Assembly: GCF_028291745.1 (NCBI RefSeq)
Contig: NZ_JAQGNQ010000144.1
Span: 1-49,111 of the forward strand
Length of the DNA stretch: 49,111 nt
Direction: 5' to 3'
DNA from: Ramlibacter sp.
Lineage (GTDB): Bacteria; Pseudomonadota; Gammaproteobacteria; Burkholderiales; Burkholderiaceae_C
Below, one piece after another: positions 29,856 through 36,727 of the stretch (position 1 is the stretch's first letter; every line of letters starts with the position of its first letter). The notes beneath the pieces are model-generated. The model was given only the letters and a program-made list of their open reading frames with translations. It searched no databases and was not told where the DNA came from. The translations under genes were made by a program, and so were the position numbers.

Positions 29856-30809
29856 ATGAAACGCATCCTCTCGGTGCTGGCGCTGGCCGCGCTGGCGCCG
29901 GCCGCCATGGCGCAGACCGTCCAGTGTCCGGAAAAGAACGTGCAGTACTGGCAGGCCTTCCCGCCGGGCGGCGAGTCGGACACCTCGGCGCGCCACCAGC
30001 AACTGGTGCTGCGCAAGAAGTGCCCGGCCATCGACACCATCGTGCAGTACAAGGCCGGCGCCGGCGGCGCGCTGATGTGGACGCAGATGAACCAGCTGCC
30101 CGGCGACGGCGTCACCGTGGTCGGCGTCAACCTGCCGCACATCGTGTTCCAGCCGATCCAGGGCGACGTGCAGTACAAGACGGCCGACGTGACGCCGGTG
30201 TACTGGTTCCACTTCACGCCCGACATCCTGGTGGTCAGCGCCAAGAGCGCCATCCACAACTGGCCGGAGTTCCTGGCCGCGGCGAAGGCCAACGTGGGCA
30301 AGCTGAGCCTCGCCGGCTCGGGTCAGTACTCCGCCAACCACGCCGCGCACGAACGCCTCGACGCCGCCTTCGGCATCAAGACGCTGTACGTGCCCTTCAA
30401 GGGCACGGGCGATCTCGCAACCTCCGTCATGGGCGGCCAGGTCGATGGCGCCATGACGTACACGCCCTTCGCCATCGCCAACAAGGACCGGGTGCGGCCG
30501 ATCGCGGTCGCCATGGAGCATCGCCATCCGCTGATGCCCGACGTGCCCACCTTCCGCGAACTGGGGGTCGACTGGGTCGATGGCGCCTATCGCGGCATCG
30601 GCGTGCCCAAGTCCACGCCGCCAGCGGAACGCAAGCGCCTGTCGGACCTGTGGCGGGCGCTGAACACCGACCCGGAGATGAAGGAGCTGGCGGCGAAGAA
30701 CGGCTTCGAGCTGGTGAACGTCGGGCTCGAGGAAATGGATGGCTTCATGGCTGCCAAGACCAAGCTCTACACCGACGGCGCGGCCCGCATGGGCCTGGGC
30801 AAGAAGTAA
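29856..30809 (+). CDS. Bug/TctC-family tripartite tricarboxylate transporter binding protein
   Basis: A 317-residue periplasmic binding protein with a signal peptide ending at AMAQ. It has the Bug-family pattern: QAFPPGGESDTSAR near residue 35, YKAGAGGALMWTQM, then TLYVPFKGTGDLATSVMGGQ and PTFRELGVDW. Bug proteins bind carboxylates for TctAB, but most Burkholderiales copies, like this one, lack adjacent TctAB genes. AGGAGAC precedes the ATG. It is likely co-transcribed with ttuC and ends at a terminator at 30838. Confidence 0.88.
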   Translation: MKRILSVLALAALAPAAMAQTVQCPEKNVQYWQAFPPGGESDTSARHQQLVLRKKCPAIDTIVQYKAGAGGALMWTQMNQLPGDGVTVVGVNLPHIVFQPIQGDVQYKTADVTPVYWFHFTPDILVVSAKSAIHNWPEFLAAAKANVGKLSLAGSGQYSANHAAHERLDAAFGIKTLYVPFKGTGDLATSVMGGQVDGAMTYTPFAIANKDRVRPIAVAMEHRHPLMPDVPTFRELGVDWVDGAYRGIGVPKSTPPAERKRLSDLWRALNTDPEMKELAAKNGFELVNVGLEEMDGFMAAKTKLYTDGAARMGLGKK

Positions 30810-30837
30810 GGCGCGGTTCCTACATGCCTCGCCGAAG

Positions 30838-30864
30838 CGGCGCCCTACGATGGGGCGCCGTTTT
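30838..30864 (+). terminator. Rho-independent terminator after the Bug gene
   Basis: Stem CGGCGCCC (30838-30845) pairs with GGGCGCCG (30853-30860), then TTTT. It lies between the Bug gene and the isochorismatase gene, only 15 bases before the start of the latter. Confidence 0.75.
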
Positions 30865-30878
30865 CATTTGCGAGCACC

Positions 30879-31445
30879 ATGAAACCAGCGAAGGTACCGC
30901 GCAGCGCGCGCGTGCTGATCCTCGTCGACTTCATCAATCCCCTGAACTTCCCGGGCGCCGAGACGCTGGCGCGGCCCGCCCTGGTGGCCGCGCGTGCCGC
31001 GGCTCGCCTGCGTGGCCGCATGGAGGGCGAGAAGGCGACCATCGTCTACGCCAACGACAACTACGGTGCCTGGACTTCCGACTTCCATAGCCTGGTGGCG
31101 CAGTGCTGCGCGCGCGACGACACCAGCGGCGAGATCGCGCGCCTGATCGCGCCGGGCCCGCGCGACATCACGCTGCTGAAACCACGGCACTCGGCCTTCT
31201 TCTGCACGGCGCTGGAACTGTTGCTCAAGGAAATGGGCGCCCGCGATCTCGTGGTCGCGGGACTCTGCACCGACATGTGCGTGCAGATGACGGCGGCGGA
31301 TGCCTTCCTGCGCGGCTACGAGGGCGTGTGGGTGCCGTCCGATTGCACGGCCGCCGAATCGACCAAGGCCAAGACGGCGAGCCTGGCGTACATGCGGGAT
31401 GTGCTGAAGTGCGATGTGCGGTCGTCAGCGGCGCGACGCAAATAG
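30879..31445 (+). CDS. Isochorismatase-family cysteine hydrolase
   Basis: A 188-residue hydrolase with the catalytic triad of the family: Asp17 (ILVDFINPL), Lys101 (LLKPRHSAF) and Cys134 (LCTDMCVQMTA). The cis-peptide region VVAGLCTDMCV is well kept. Members hydrolyse isochorismate, nicotinamide, N-carbamoyl amides or related amides; the substrate cannot be told from sequence. The protein is cytoplasmic. It has only a weak ribosome site and lies just after a terminator, so it probably has its own promoter overlapping that hairpin or depends on read-through. Confidence 0.87.
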   Translation: MKPAKVPRSARVLILVDFINPLNFPGAETLARPALVAARAAARLRGRMEGEKATIVYANDNYGAWTSDFHSLVAQCCARDDTSGEIARLIAPGPRDITLLKPRHSAFFCTALELLLKEMGARDLVVAGLCTDMCVQMTAADAFLRGYEGVWVPSDCTAAESTKAKTASLAYMRDVLKCDVRSSAARRK

Positions 31446-31466
31446 ACGCGCAGAAAATTCCAACAA

Positions 31467-31577
31467 CCGGACGCAGAAGGCGCAGAAGTTACGCGGAAGA
31501 CGCAGAAGGAATTCAGGAAAAATCTTGATTTCTCTTTTCTGCGATTTCTGCGTAACTTCTGCGCCTTCTGCGTCCGG
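31467..31577. repeat. Long inverted repeat between convergent genes
   Basis: Perfect 28-base arms at 31467-31494 and 31550-31577 (core ACGCAGAAGGCGCAGAAGTT), with an inner region that also pairs partly around GACGCAGAAG/TTCTGCG. The whole 111 bases can fold as one hairpin. Purine-rich CGCAGAAG units repeat in each arm. It may stop transcription from both sides. Confidence 0.9.
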
Positions 31578-31596
31578 ATGTTTGAAGTTCCTACCC

Positions 31597-32016
31597 TCAC
31601 TCGCACAACCGCCTGATTTCCTCCGGGATCGCCACCGCCCGAATCCCCGTCGGGTCCCCGGCCTTGCGACCCGCGAAGATCCGCACCTCGTCGCATTCCA
31701 GGATGAGGTCTTCGCCGCGCAGCACCCGATAACGCTGCACGAAACTCTTGCCGCGCCATTCGGCGATGCTGGTGTGGATCGCCAGCGTGTCGCCGTAGCT
31801 GGCGGTCTTGAGGAACTTGGCGTGCGTGTCCACCAGCGGCGTTCCGATCACGCCCAGCGTCTGCTCGGTCGCGTGCCAGGGCGGCACGCCGCATTCCACG
31901 AAGAAGTGGCGCGAGGCTGCGTCGATCCAGCGAAAGAAGTTCGGGAACCAGACGATGCGCGCGGGGTCGCAGTCGCCGAACTCCACGCGCACCGTGTAGA
32001 CGACCTCCTTGCTCAT
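31597..32016 (-). CDS. Acyl-CoA thioesterase, 4-hydroxybenzoyl-CoA thioesterase-like (hotdog fold)
   Basis: A 139-residue hotdog-fold protein. The N-terminal VEFGDCDPARIVWFPNFFRW carries the conserved Asp of the 4HBT family, followed by the HFFVECGVPPWH helix. Its start (ATG at 32016) overlaps the stop of dctM by four bases, so it is translated from the TRAP operon. Given the iorAB genes upstream in the same direction, aryl-acetyl-CoA is a plausible substrate, which is inference. It ends 20 bases from the long inverted repeat. Confidence 0.86.
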   Translation of the reverse strand: MSKEVVYTVRVEFGDCDPARIVWFPNFFRWIDAASRHFFVECGVPPWHATEQTLGVIGTPLVDTHAKFLKTASYGDTLAIHTSIAEWRGKSFVQRYRVLRGEDLILECDEVRIFAGRKAGDPTGIRAVAIPEEIRRLCE

Positions 32017-33314
32017 CCCATCTTCCCCGGCAGCCACAGCGCGATGATCGGAAAGGAAATCAGCACGATCAGCCGGAAGATGTCGGTCGCCACGAAGGGC
32101 AGCACGCCGCGGAAGATGGTCGTGAAGCTCACCTCGGGCACCACGCTCTTGATCACGAAGACGTTCATCCCCACGGGCGGATGGATCAGCCCGAGCTCCA
32201 CCGTCATGACGATGATCACGCCGAACCAGATGGGGTCGAAGCCCAGGTGGGTGATCACGGGGAAGATGATGGGCACCGTCAGGATGATCATCGCCATGGC
32301 ATCCATCAGGCAACCGAGCACCAGGTACATCACCATGATCATCGCCAGCACGCCGTAGCGGCCCACGCCCAGGCCGGCGAGCAATTCAGTGAGCTTCTGC
32401 GGCGTCTGGGTGATGGTGAGGAAATAGCCGAACATCAGCGCGCCGATCAGCACCGTGAACACCGCCGCCGCAGTGCGGGTGGCGGAGAGCAGGGCCTCCT
32501 TGATCTTGGCGCGATCGAGCTTGCCGCGCACCACGCCCAGGATGAAGGCGCCGCTGGCACCCACGCCGCCCGCTTCCGTCGGCGTGAAGAAACCGCCGTA
32601 GAGGCCGCCGATCACGAACACGAACAGCAGCAGCGGCGCCCACACGCTCTTCAGGTCGGCCAGGCGATCGCTCCAGGGCTTGGCCTCGCCGCGCGGCAGC
32701 CAGTCGGGGCGCACGCGCACGATGATGAAGATCGTGAGCACGTACAGCAGCATGGCGAACAGGCCCGGGATCACGCCCGCCATGAACAGCTTGCCGATGT
32801 CCTGCTGCGTGAGGATGGCGTACACCGCCAGCACGGTGGAGGGCGGCAACATGGCACCGAGCGTGCCGCCGGCTGCGATCACACCGGTGGAGAAGGATTG
32901 CGGATAGCCGAAGCGCCGCATCTCGGGATAGGCGACGCCGGAGAAGGTGGCGGCCGTCGCGACCGACGATCCGCAGATCGCCGCGAAGCCGCCGCAGGCC
33001 AGCACCGTGGCCACGCCGAGGCCGCCGCGCAGATGGCCGATCAGCGAGTTGGCGGCCTTGAACAATTCGCGGCTGACACCCGACACCGACACCAGCGCGC
33101 CCATCAGCATGAACATCGGGATCACGCCGAAGGTGTAGTCGGTCACCGTGCGCATCGAGGTCAGGCCGACCAGCTTGAGCGCCGGCCCGACACCGGCGAT
33201 CACGCTGTAGCCGGTGATCCCCACCAGGCCCATGGCCATGCCCACCGGCACGCGCAGCAGCATCAAGGCGAACAGCGAGAGGAAGCCGATGAAGGCGATG
33301 AGGTCGGTGTTCAT
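32013..33314 (-). CDS. dctM: TRAP transporter large permease DctM
   Basis: A 433-residue membrane protein with about 12-13 helices. DctM marks: LLRVPVGMAMGLVGITGY, PMFMLMGALVSVSGVSRELF, AAICGSSVATAATFSGVAYPEMRRFGY-type loop (split here across residues about 110-136), GTLGAMLPPSTVLAVYAILT and the C-terminal HPPVGMNVFVIK. It forms the main translocation unit with DctQ. It overlaps dctQ at 33311-33314 and the thioesterase gene at the other end. Confidence 0.93.
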   Translation of the reverse strand: MNTDLIAFIGFLSLFALMLLRVPVGMAMGLVGITGYSVIAGVGPALKLVGLTSMRTVTDYTFGVIPMFMLMGALVSVSGVSRELFKAANSLIGHLRGGLGVATVLACGGFAAICGSSVATAATFSGVAYPEMRRFGYPQSFSTGVIAAGGTLGAMLPPSTVLAVYAILTQQDIGKLFMAGVIPGLFAMLLYVLTIFIIVRVRPDWLPRGEAKPWSDRLADLKSVWAPLLLFVFVIGGLYGGFFTPTEAGGVGASGAFILGVVRGKLDRAKIKEALLSATRTAAAVFTVLIGALMFGYFLTITQTPQKLTELLAGLGVGRYGVLAMIMVMYLVLGCLMDAMAMIILTVPIIFPVITHLGFDPIWFGVIIVMTVELGLIHPPVGMNVFVIKSVVPEVSFTTIFRGVLPFVATDIFRLIVLISFPIIALWLPGKMG

Positions 33315-33826
33315 TCCATCGCTTTCTGTTCGAAGTGTTCGTCCTGCAGCGCTTCCGGCTTGACGACCAGCCGCCAGGTGCGGATGGCGATCAGGATCAC
33401 GGCGCAGACGTCGCCGATCCAGGCCACGGCGTAGAACGGCCAGGTCGGGATGTTCAGGTCATACGTCAGCACGTGGTCCGCGTAGGTGCCGCGCACCTTC
33501 TCGAACAGCATCGCGGTCTGCACCGTCACCACGAACAGCAGCACGATCGTTGCGAACACATCGATGAGGCGCTTGTTGTTCTTGCCGACCGCGGACCAGA
33601 CCAGGTCCACCGTGATGTGGCCGCCGCGGTAGCTGGTGGCGGCGATGCCCCAGAAGATCAGGATGCCCAGGAGCATCCGGCCGAAGTCGTAGGAATCGGG
33701 GATCGACGTGCTGAAGAACTTGCGCAGCAGCACGTTGACGAAGATGTTCAGGGCAACGATCCCCACGAACATGGCGGCAAGCCATTCGATCGTGTTGATG
33801 AAGCGGTCGGCGTGGTTTCTTTTCAT
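33311..33826 (-). CDS. dctQ: TRAP transporter small permease DctQ
   Basis: A 171-residue protein with four hydrophobic segments, as expected for DctQ: helices near residues 14-32, 44-65, 87-107 and 132-152. The segment YDFGRMLLGILIFWGIAATS and the charged RGGHITVDLVW loop fit the family. It starts 69 bases after dctP, a gap that holds a terminator-like hairpin, and overlaps dctM by four bases. Confidence 0.88.
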   Translation of the reverse strand: MKRNHADRFINTIEWLAAMFVGIVALNIFVNVLLRKFFSTSIPDSYDFGRMLLGILIFWGIAATSYRGGHITVDLVWSAVGKNNKRLIDVFATIVLLFVVTVQTAMLFEKVRGTYADHVLTYDLNIPTWPFYAVAWIGDVCAVILIAIRTWRLVVKPEALQDEHFEQKAME

Positions 33827-33838
33827 CGCTTTCGTCGG

Positions 33839-33873
33839 AAAAAGGGCCGGCGCACCCAGCGGATGCCCGGCCC
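33839..33873 (-). terminator. Intercistronic terminator/attenuator between dctP and dctQ
   Basis: On the minus strand GGGCCGG pairs with CCGGCCC (arms 33867-33873 and 33844-33850), followed by five T. It would let the binding protein be made in excess over the permeases. Confidence 0.6.
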
Positions 33874-33895
33874 CTGACGGAGGAGCGCGCTGCCG

Positions 33896-34918
33896 TTACA
33901 GCGCCGAGTTGTACTTCACCAGCGTCGCCTTCAGCGAGTCCAGCGCCTGCCTGGGGTCGCCGCCCGCCTTCTTCACGCCTTCGGCCCACTGGCCTTCGAC
34001 CGGCGCCACGGCGGTGCGCCAGGCCTGCAGTTGCTCCGGCGTGAGCTTGTAGACCTCGTGGCCCGCCTCGGCCGCGATCTTGGCGCGGCCGGCGATCTCG
34101 AAGTCGGCCCAGGCGGAGCCGACCTTCTCGGCCCACTCGCTGGTGCAGTGGCTGTCGATCACCTTCTTCTGCGCGGGCGACATGGCCTCGTACTTGTCCT
34201 TGTTCATCGCCCACACGAAAGGCGTGACGTACAGCGGCACGTCCATGTGGAACTTGACGACCTTGTCGATGCCGAACAGGTTGAGCGACCCCCAGGGGAA
34301 GGTGATGGCCTGGGCCACGCCGCGCTCCAGCATGTCGCGCGCTTCCGGCGCGGAGGACTGCACGTTGGTGCCGCCCAGCGTGGTGACCATCTGGCCGATC
34401 GTGCTGGTGGCCGGACGCACCTTCATGCCCTTGAGATCGGACGGCAGCACGATCTTCTTCGTCGAATGCAGGGCGCCCGGATCGTGGACGAAGGCGAAGC
34501 AGAAATGCACGTCCTTCATCTCCCTGGCCGCGTACTGGCGGTACCACGCGTCGATGGCGGCGGAGCCGGCCTTGGCGTTGGAGATCAGGAAGGGCAGCGA
34601 CGTCGCCGCGAAGATCGGGAAGCGGCCCGGCTGGTAGCCCGGGTTGATGTACGAGAAGTCGGAGATGCCGTCGCGCGCCATGTCGTAGTGGTCGAACGCC
34701 TTGCCCAGTTGCTCCGAGGGGAACAGGGTGGAGGTGATCGTGCCGTTGGACTGCTTCTTGATGTCGTCGGCCCACGCCTGCAGGGCGGGGTTGAGCGCGT
34801 GCTGCGCCGGCACCCAGCTGGAGAGCTTCAGGGCCACGGGCTTGTCCTGGGCCTGGACGAGTCCGGCAGCCAGCGTGAGGGCGGCCGCCACGGCCGCCAC
34901 GGGGAATCGGTTGCGCAT
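33896..34918 (-). CDS. dctP: TRAP transporter substrate-binding protein DctP
   Basis: A 340-residue periplasmic protein with a signal peptide ending near AGLVQA-Q. DctP-family features: KLSSWVPAQHALNPALQAWA, DDIKKQSNGTITSTLFPSEQLG, and the carboxylate-binding Arg in KVRPATSTIGQ followed by TLGGTNVQSSAPEARDMLER. The substrate is an organic acid; by context with iorAB it may be an aromatic oxoacid. AGGAGACG lies upstream of the ATG. The gap of 105 bases to iorB allows a separate promoter. Confidence 0.91.
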   Translation of the reverse strand: MRNRFPVAAVAAALTLAAGLVQAQDKPVALKLSSWVPAQHALNPALQAWADDIKKQSNGTITSTLFPSEQLGKAFDHYDMARDGISDFSYINPGYQPGRFPIFAATSLPFLISNAKAGSAAIDAWYRQYAAREMKDVHFCFAFVHDPGALHSTKKIVLPSDLKGMKVRPATSTIGQMVTTLGGTNVQSSAPEARDMLERGVAQAITFPWGSLNLFGIDKVVKFHMDVPLYVTPFVWAMNKDKYEAMSPAQKKVIDSHCTSEWAEKVGSAWADFEIAGRAKIAAEAGHEVYKLTPEQLQAWRTAVAPVEGQWAEGVKKAGGDPRQALDSLKATLVKYNSAL

Positions 34919-35023
34919 CGTCGTCGTCTCCTGGATCCGTTCGAAAGAACGTTACTTTGTATAACCAACAGCCGGCCGCGCCTATCGTGGTTTCCCTCAG
35001 GAGCCGCGGCGGCTCGGCGTGCC

Positions 35024-36727
35024 CTATTGCACCGGCGCCCGCGCCTCGTCGTCCTCCGCCAGCTTGCGCGGTTTGCGCACCCAGCGGATCGGAACGGCCT
35101 TGACCGGCCGCGGCGGCGCGCCGTGCTGCACCAGCGTGGCGTCCAGCGCCTTGCCGGCGTCGTCGGCCAGCGCCGCTTCGCGCGCCGCGCGCACCGCCCG
35201 GGCCGCTTCCATCGGCACGCCGCCGCGGGCCAGGTGCTCCAGCACGTGCAGCAGGTTTTCCTTGCCGCGCTCGTTCGTCGAGCCGTAGCCCTTGATCAGC
35301 CGACCGCACCTGGCGATCTCGTGACCGAGCTGCCAGCCGCGCAGGCTCCCTTGCACCACGCCTTGCAGCCACTGCTCGATCATCTTCTGCTCGGTGGCGA
35401 AGCGGCTGCCGCGCACGCGCAGCCATTTCATGCCGGCCAGCGTGCGCAGCGCCACCATGCCGAAGATGCTGTGCGTGCCGATCTTCAGGGGCAGGGCCCA
35501 GGGCTGGGCGCCGCGCGCCACGCGCTTGCGGTCCCAGGCGACGAGCCTGGGCGCCAGCGTCGGGGGCAGGAGCGCGGCGAACTCGGGCACGCCGGGCTTG
35601 AAGTGGTCGTACACCTTCAGCAGGTCGTCGTCACCGGCCTTCACTTCGCCGTGCACGCGTTGCCAGCGCGAGGCGCGGCTCTTGAGGTCGGCCACGCGCA
35701 CGATGTCGTCGAAGGCCATCCACAGGGCCAGCCAGCGCGCCATCTCGGTGGTGGTGGCGTAGTCGTGATCGCCCGCCGGATCGATCTCGCACTCCGCCAC
35801 CAGCACGGTGAGCAGCCGCCGGCTGTAGAGGTCCGCATAGTCCTTGCCCTGGTAGTCCAGCAGGCGCTCGTAGCCAAGGGCAAAGAGCTCGCGAACGGGC
35901 TTGGGGAAGTGGGCCGCCATGCCGGAGGTGAGGGCGATGTCGTCGGATGTCTTTGCGGGGCGGCTGGATGTCAGTGCGGGCGCGTCGGATGTCATTGCGG
36001 GCTTGACCCGCAATCCATGCGGCGCCTGTGCATGCGCCGTCGTGGATCCTTCGGGGTCTGCCAACACCTGCGACAGGTAGTCCGCCTGCTGCTTGCCTTG
36101 CGCGACGATCTCGAAGGCCTTCCCGAACCCCCGCAGACTCGCCTCCGCTCCCTTGCCACCCGCCTTCACCACGGCCTCGTAATCCTGGCGCGCGAACGGA
36201 AAGATCCCGCTGCCGGCAACGGCCCCGAGCATCACGGCGCTGACGACCGTTCCCGCCTCCTTCGCCACGGTGGCCATGTCGAACACCTGGTGCGCGCGGC
36301 TGAATTGCTGCACCAGCTTCAGCAGGTCCGCGGCTTCGGTGCGGCCGTCGCCCAGTTGCATGCGTTCCTGCGTCGTGAGCGTGCGTGCCGACGAGGTCAG
36401 CACCAGCGTGCGCTCGGGGCCGGTCATGCCGTTGCCGATCTGGCGCGCGGTTTCCAGCAGCTCCGAGGAGATCATCGCGTCCAGCGCGCCCGGCACCGGG
36501 TTCAGGCTGAACACCGGGCGGCGGCCGCCCAGGTCCTTCATCGCGATCGGGAACACCTCGACGTAATAGGTGGTGGCGCCGGTGCGCTGCGCGACGCCGG
36601 GAATCGACGTGGCCTGGCAGGCGTAGCCGGCGTGGCGTGCCGTTTCCACCAGCCATTCGGTGAGAACGCCGCCGCCTTCGCCGCCCAGGGCGCAGATCAA
36701 CAGCGTGATCGGGGAAGTGGATTTCAT
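35024..36727 (-). CDS. iorB: Indolepyruvate:ferredoxin oxidoreductase beta subunit (IorB) with in-frame repeat insertion
   Basis: A 567-residue protein. Residues about 8-205 are the pyruvate:ferredoxin oxidoreductase gamma-type domain (ICALGGEGGGVLTEWLVETA, SIPGVAQRTGATTYYVEVFP, SELLETARQIGNGM). Residues about 275-535 are the C-terminal DUF6537 extension found in long IorB proteins (PVRELFALGYERLLDYQGK, YGSTNERGKENLLHVLEHLA). Between them, residues about 225-268 are encoded by a family C repeat and have the low-complexity pattern GLRVKPAMTSD...SRPAKTSDDIALTSG. The start at 36727 overlaps the iorA stop by four bases. With IorA it converts aryl pyruvates to aryl-acetyl-CoA using ferredoxin. Confidence 0.9.
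   Translation of the reverse strand: MKSTSPITLLICALGGEGGGVLTEWLVETARHAGYACQATSIPGVAQRTGATTYYVEVFPIAMKDLGGRRPVFSLNPVPGALDAMISSELLETARQIGNGMTGPERTLVLTSSARTLTTQERMQLGDGRTEAADLLKLVQQFSRAHQVFDMATVAKEAGTVVSAVMLGAVAGSGIFPFARQDYEAVVKAGGKGAEASLRGFGKAFEIVAQGKQQADYLSQVLADPEGSTTAHAQAPHGLRVKPAMTSDAPALTSSRPAKTSDDIALTSGMAAHFPKPVRELFALGYERLLDYQGKDYADLYSRRLLTVLVAECEIDPAGDHDYATTTEMARWLALWMAFDDIVRVADLKSRASRWQRVHGEVKAGDDDLLKVYDHFKPGVPEFAALLPPTLAPRLVAWDRKRVARGAQPWALPLKIGTHSIFGMVALRTLAGMKWLRVRGSRFATEQKMIEQWLQGVVQGSLRGWQLGHEIARCGRLIKGYGSTNERGKENLLHVLEHLARGGVPMEAARAVRAAREAALADDAGKALDATLVQHGAPPRPVKAVPIRWVRKPRKLAEDDEARAPVQ
35930..36054. repeat. Family C repeat inside iorB
   Basis: GGATGTCATTGCGGGCTTGA starts near 35988 and is preceded by two degenerate GGATGTC-GCGGG units (from 35945 and 35966) at about 20-base spacing. 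It matches the intergenic copies at 13593 and 40331. It adds about 44 codons to iorB without a stop. Confidence 0.85.

Noticed and set aside
34957..34968. TTGTATAACCAA upstream of dctP as a fourth GntR operator
   Set aside because: Only a weak dyad (8 of 12 positions symmetric) and it lacks the TGTATACA core shared by the three accepted sites.
35930..36054. Frameshift or pseudogene in iorB
   Set aside because: The frame is intact through the repeat and both flanking domains are complete, so it is an in-frame insertion.
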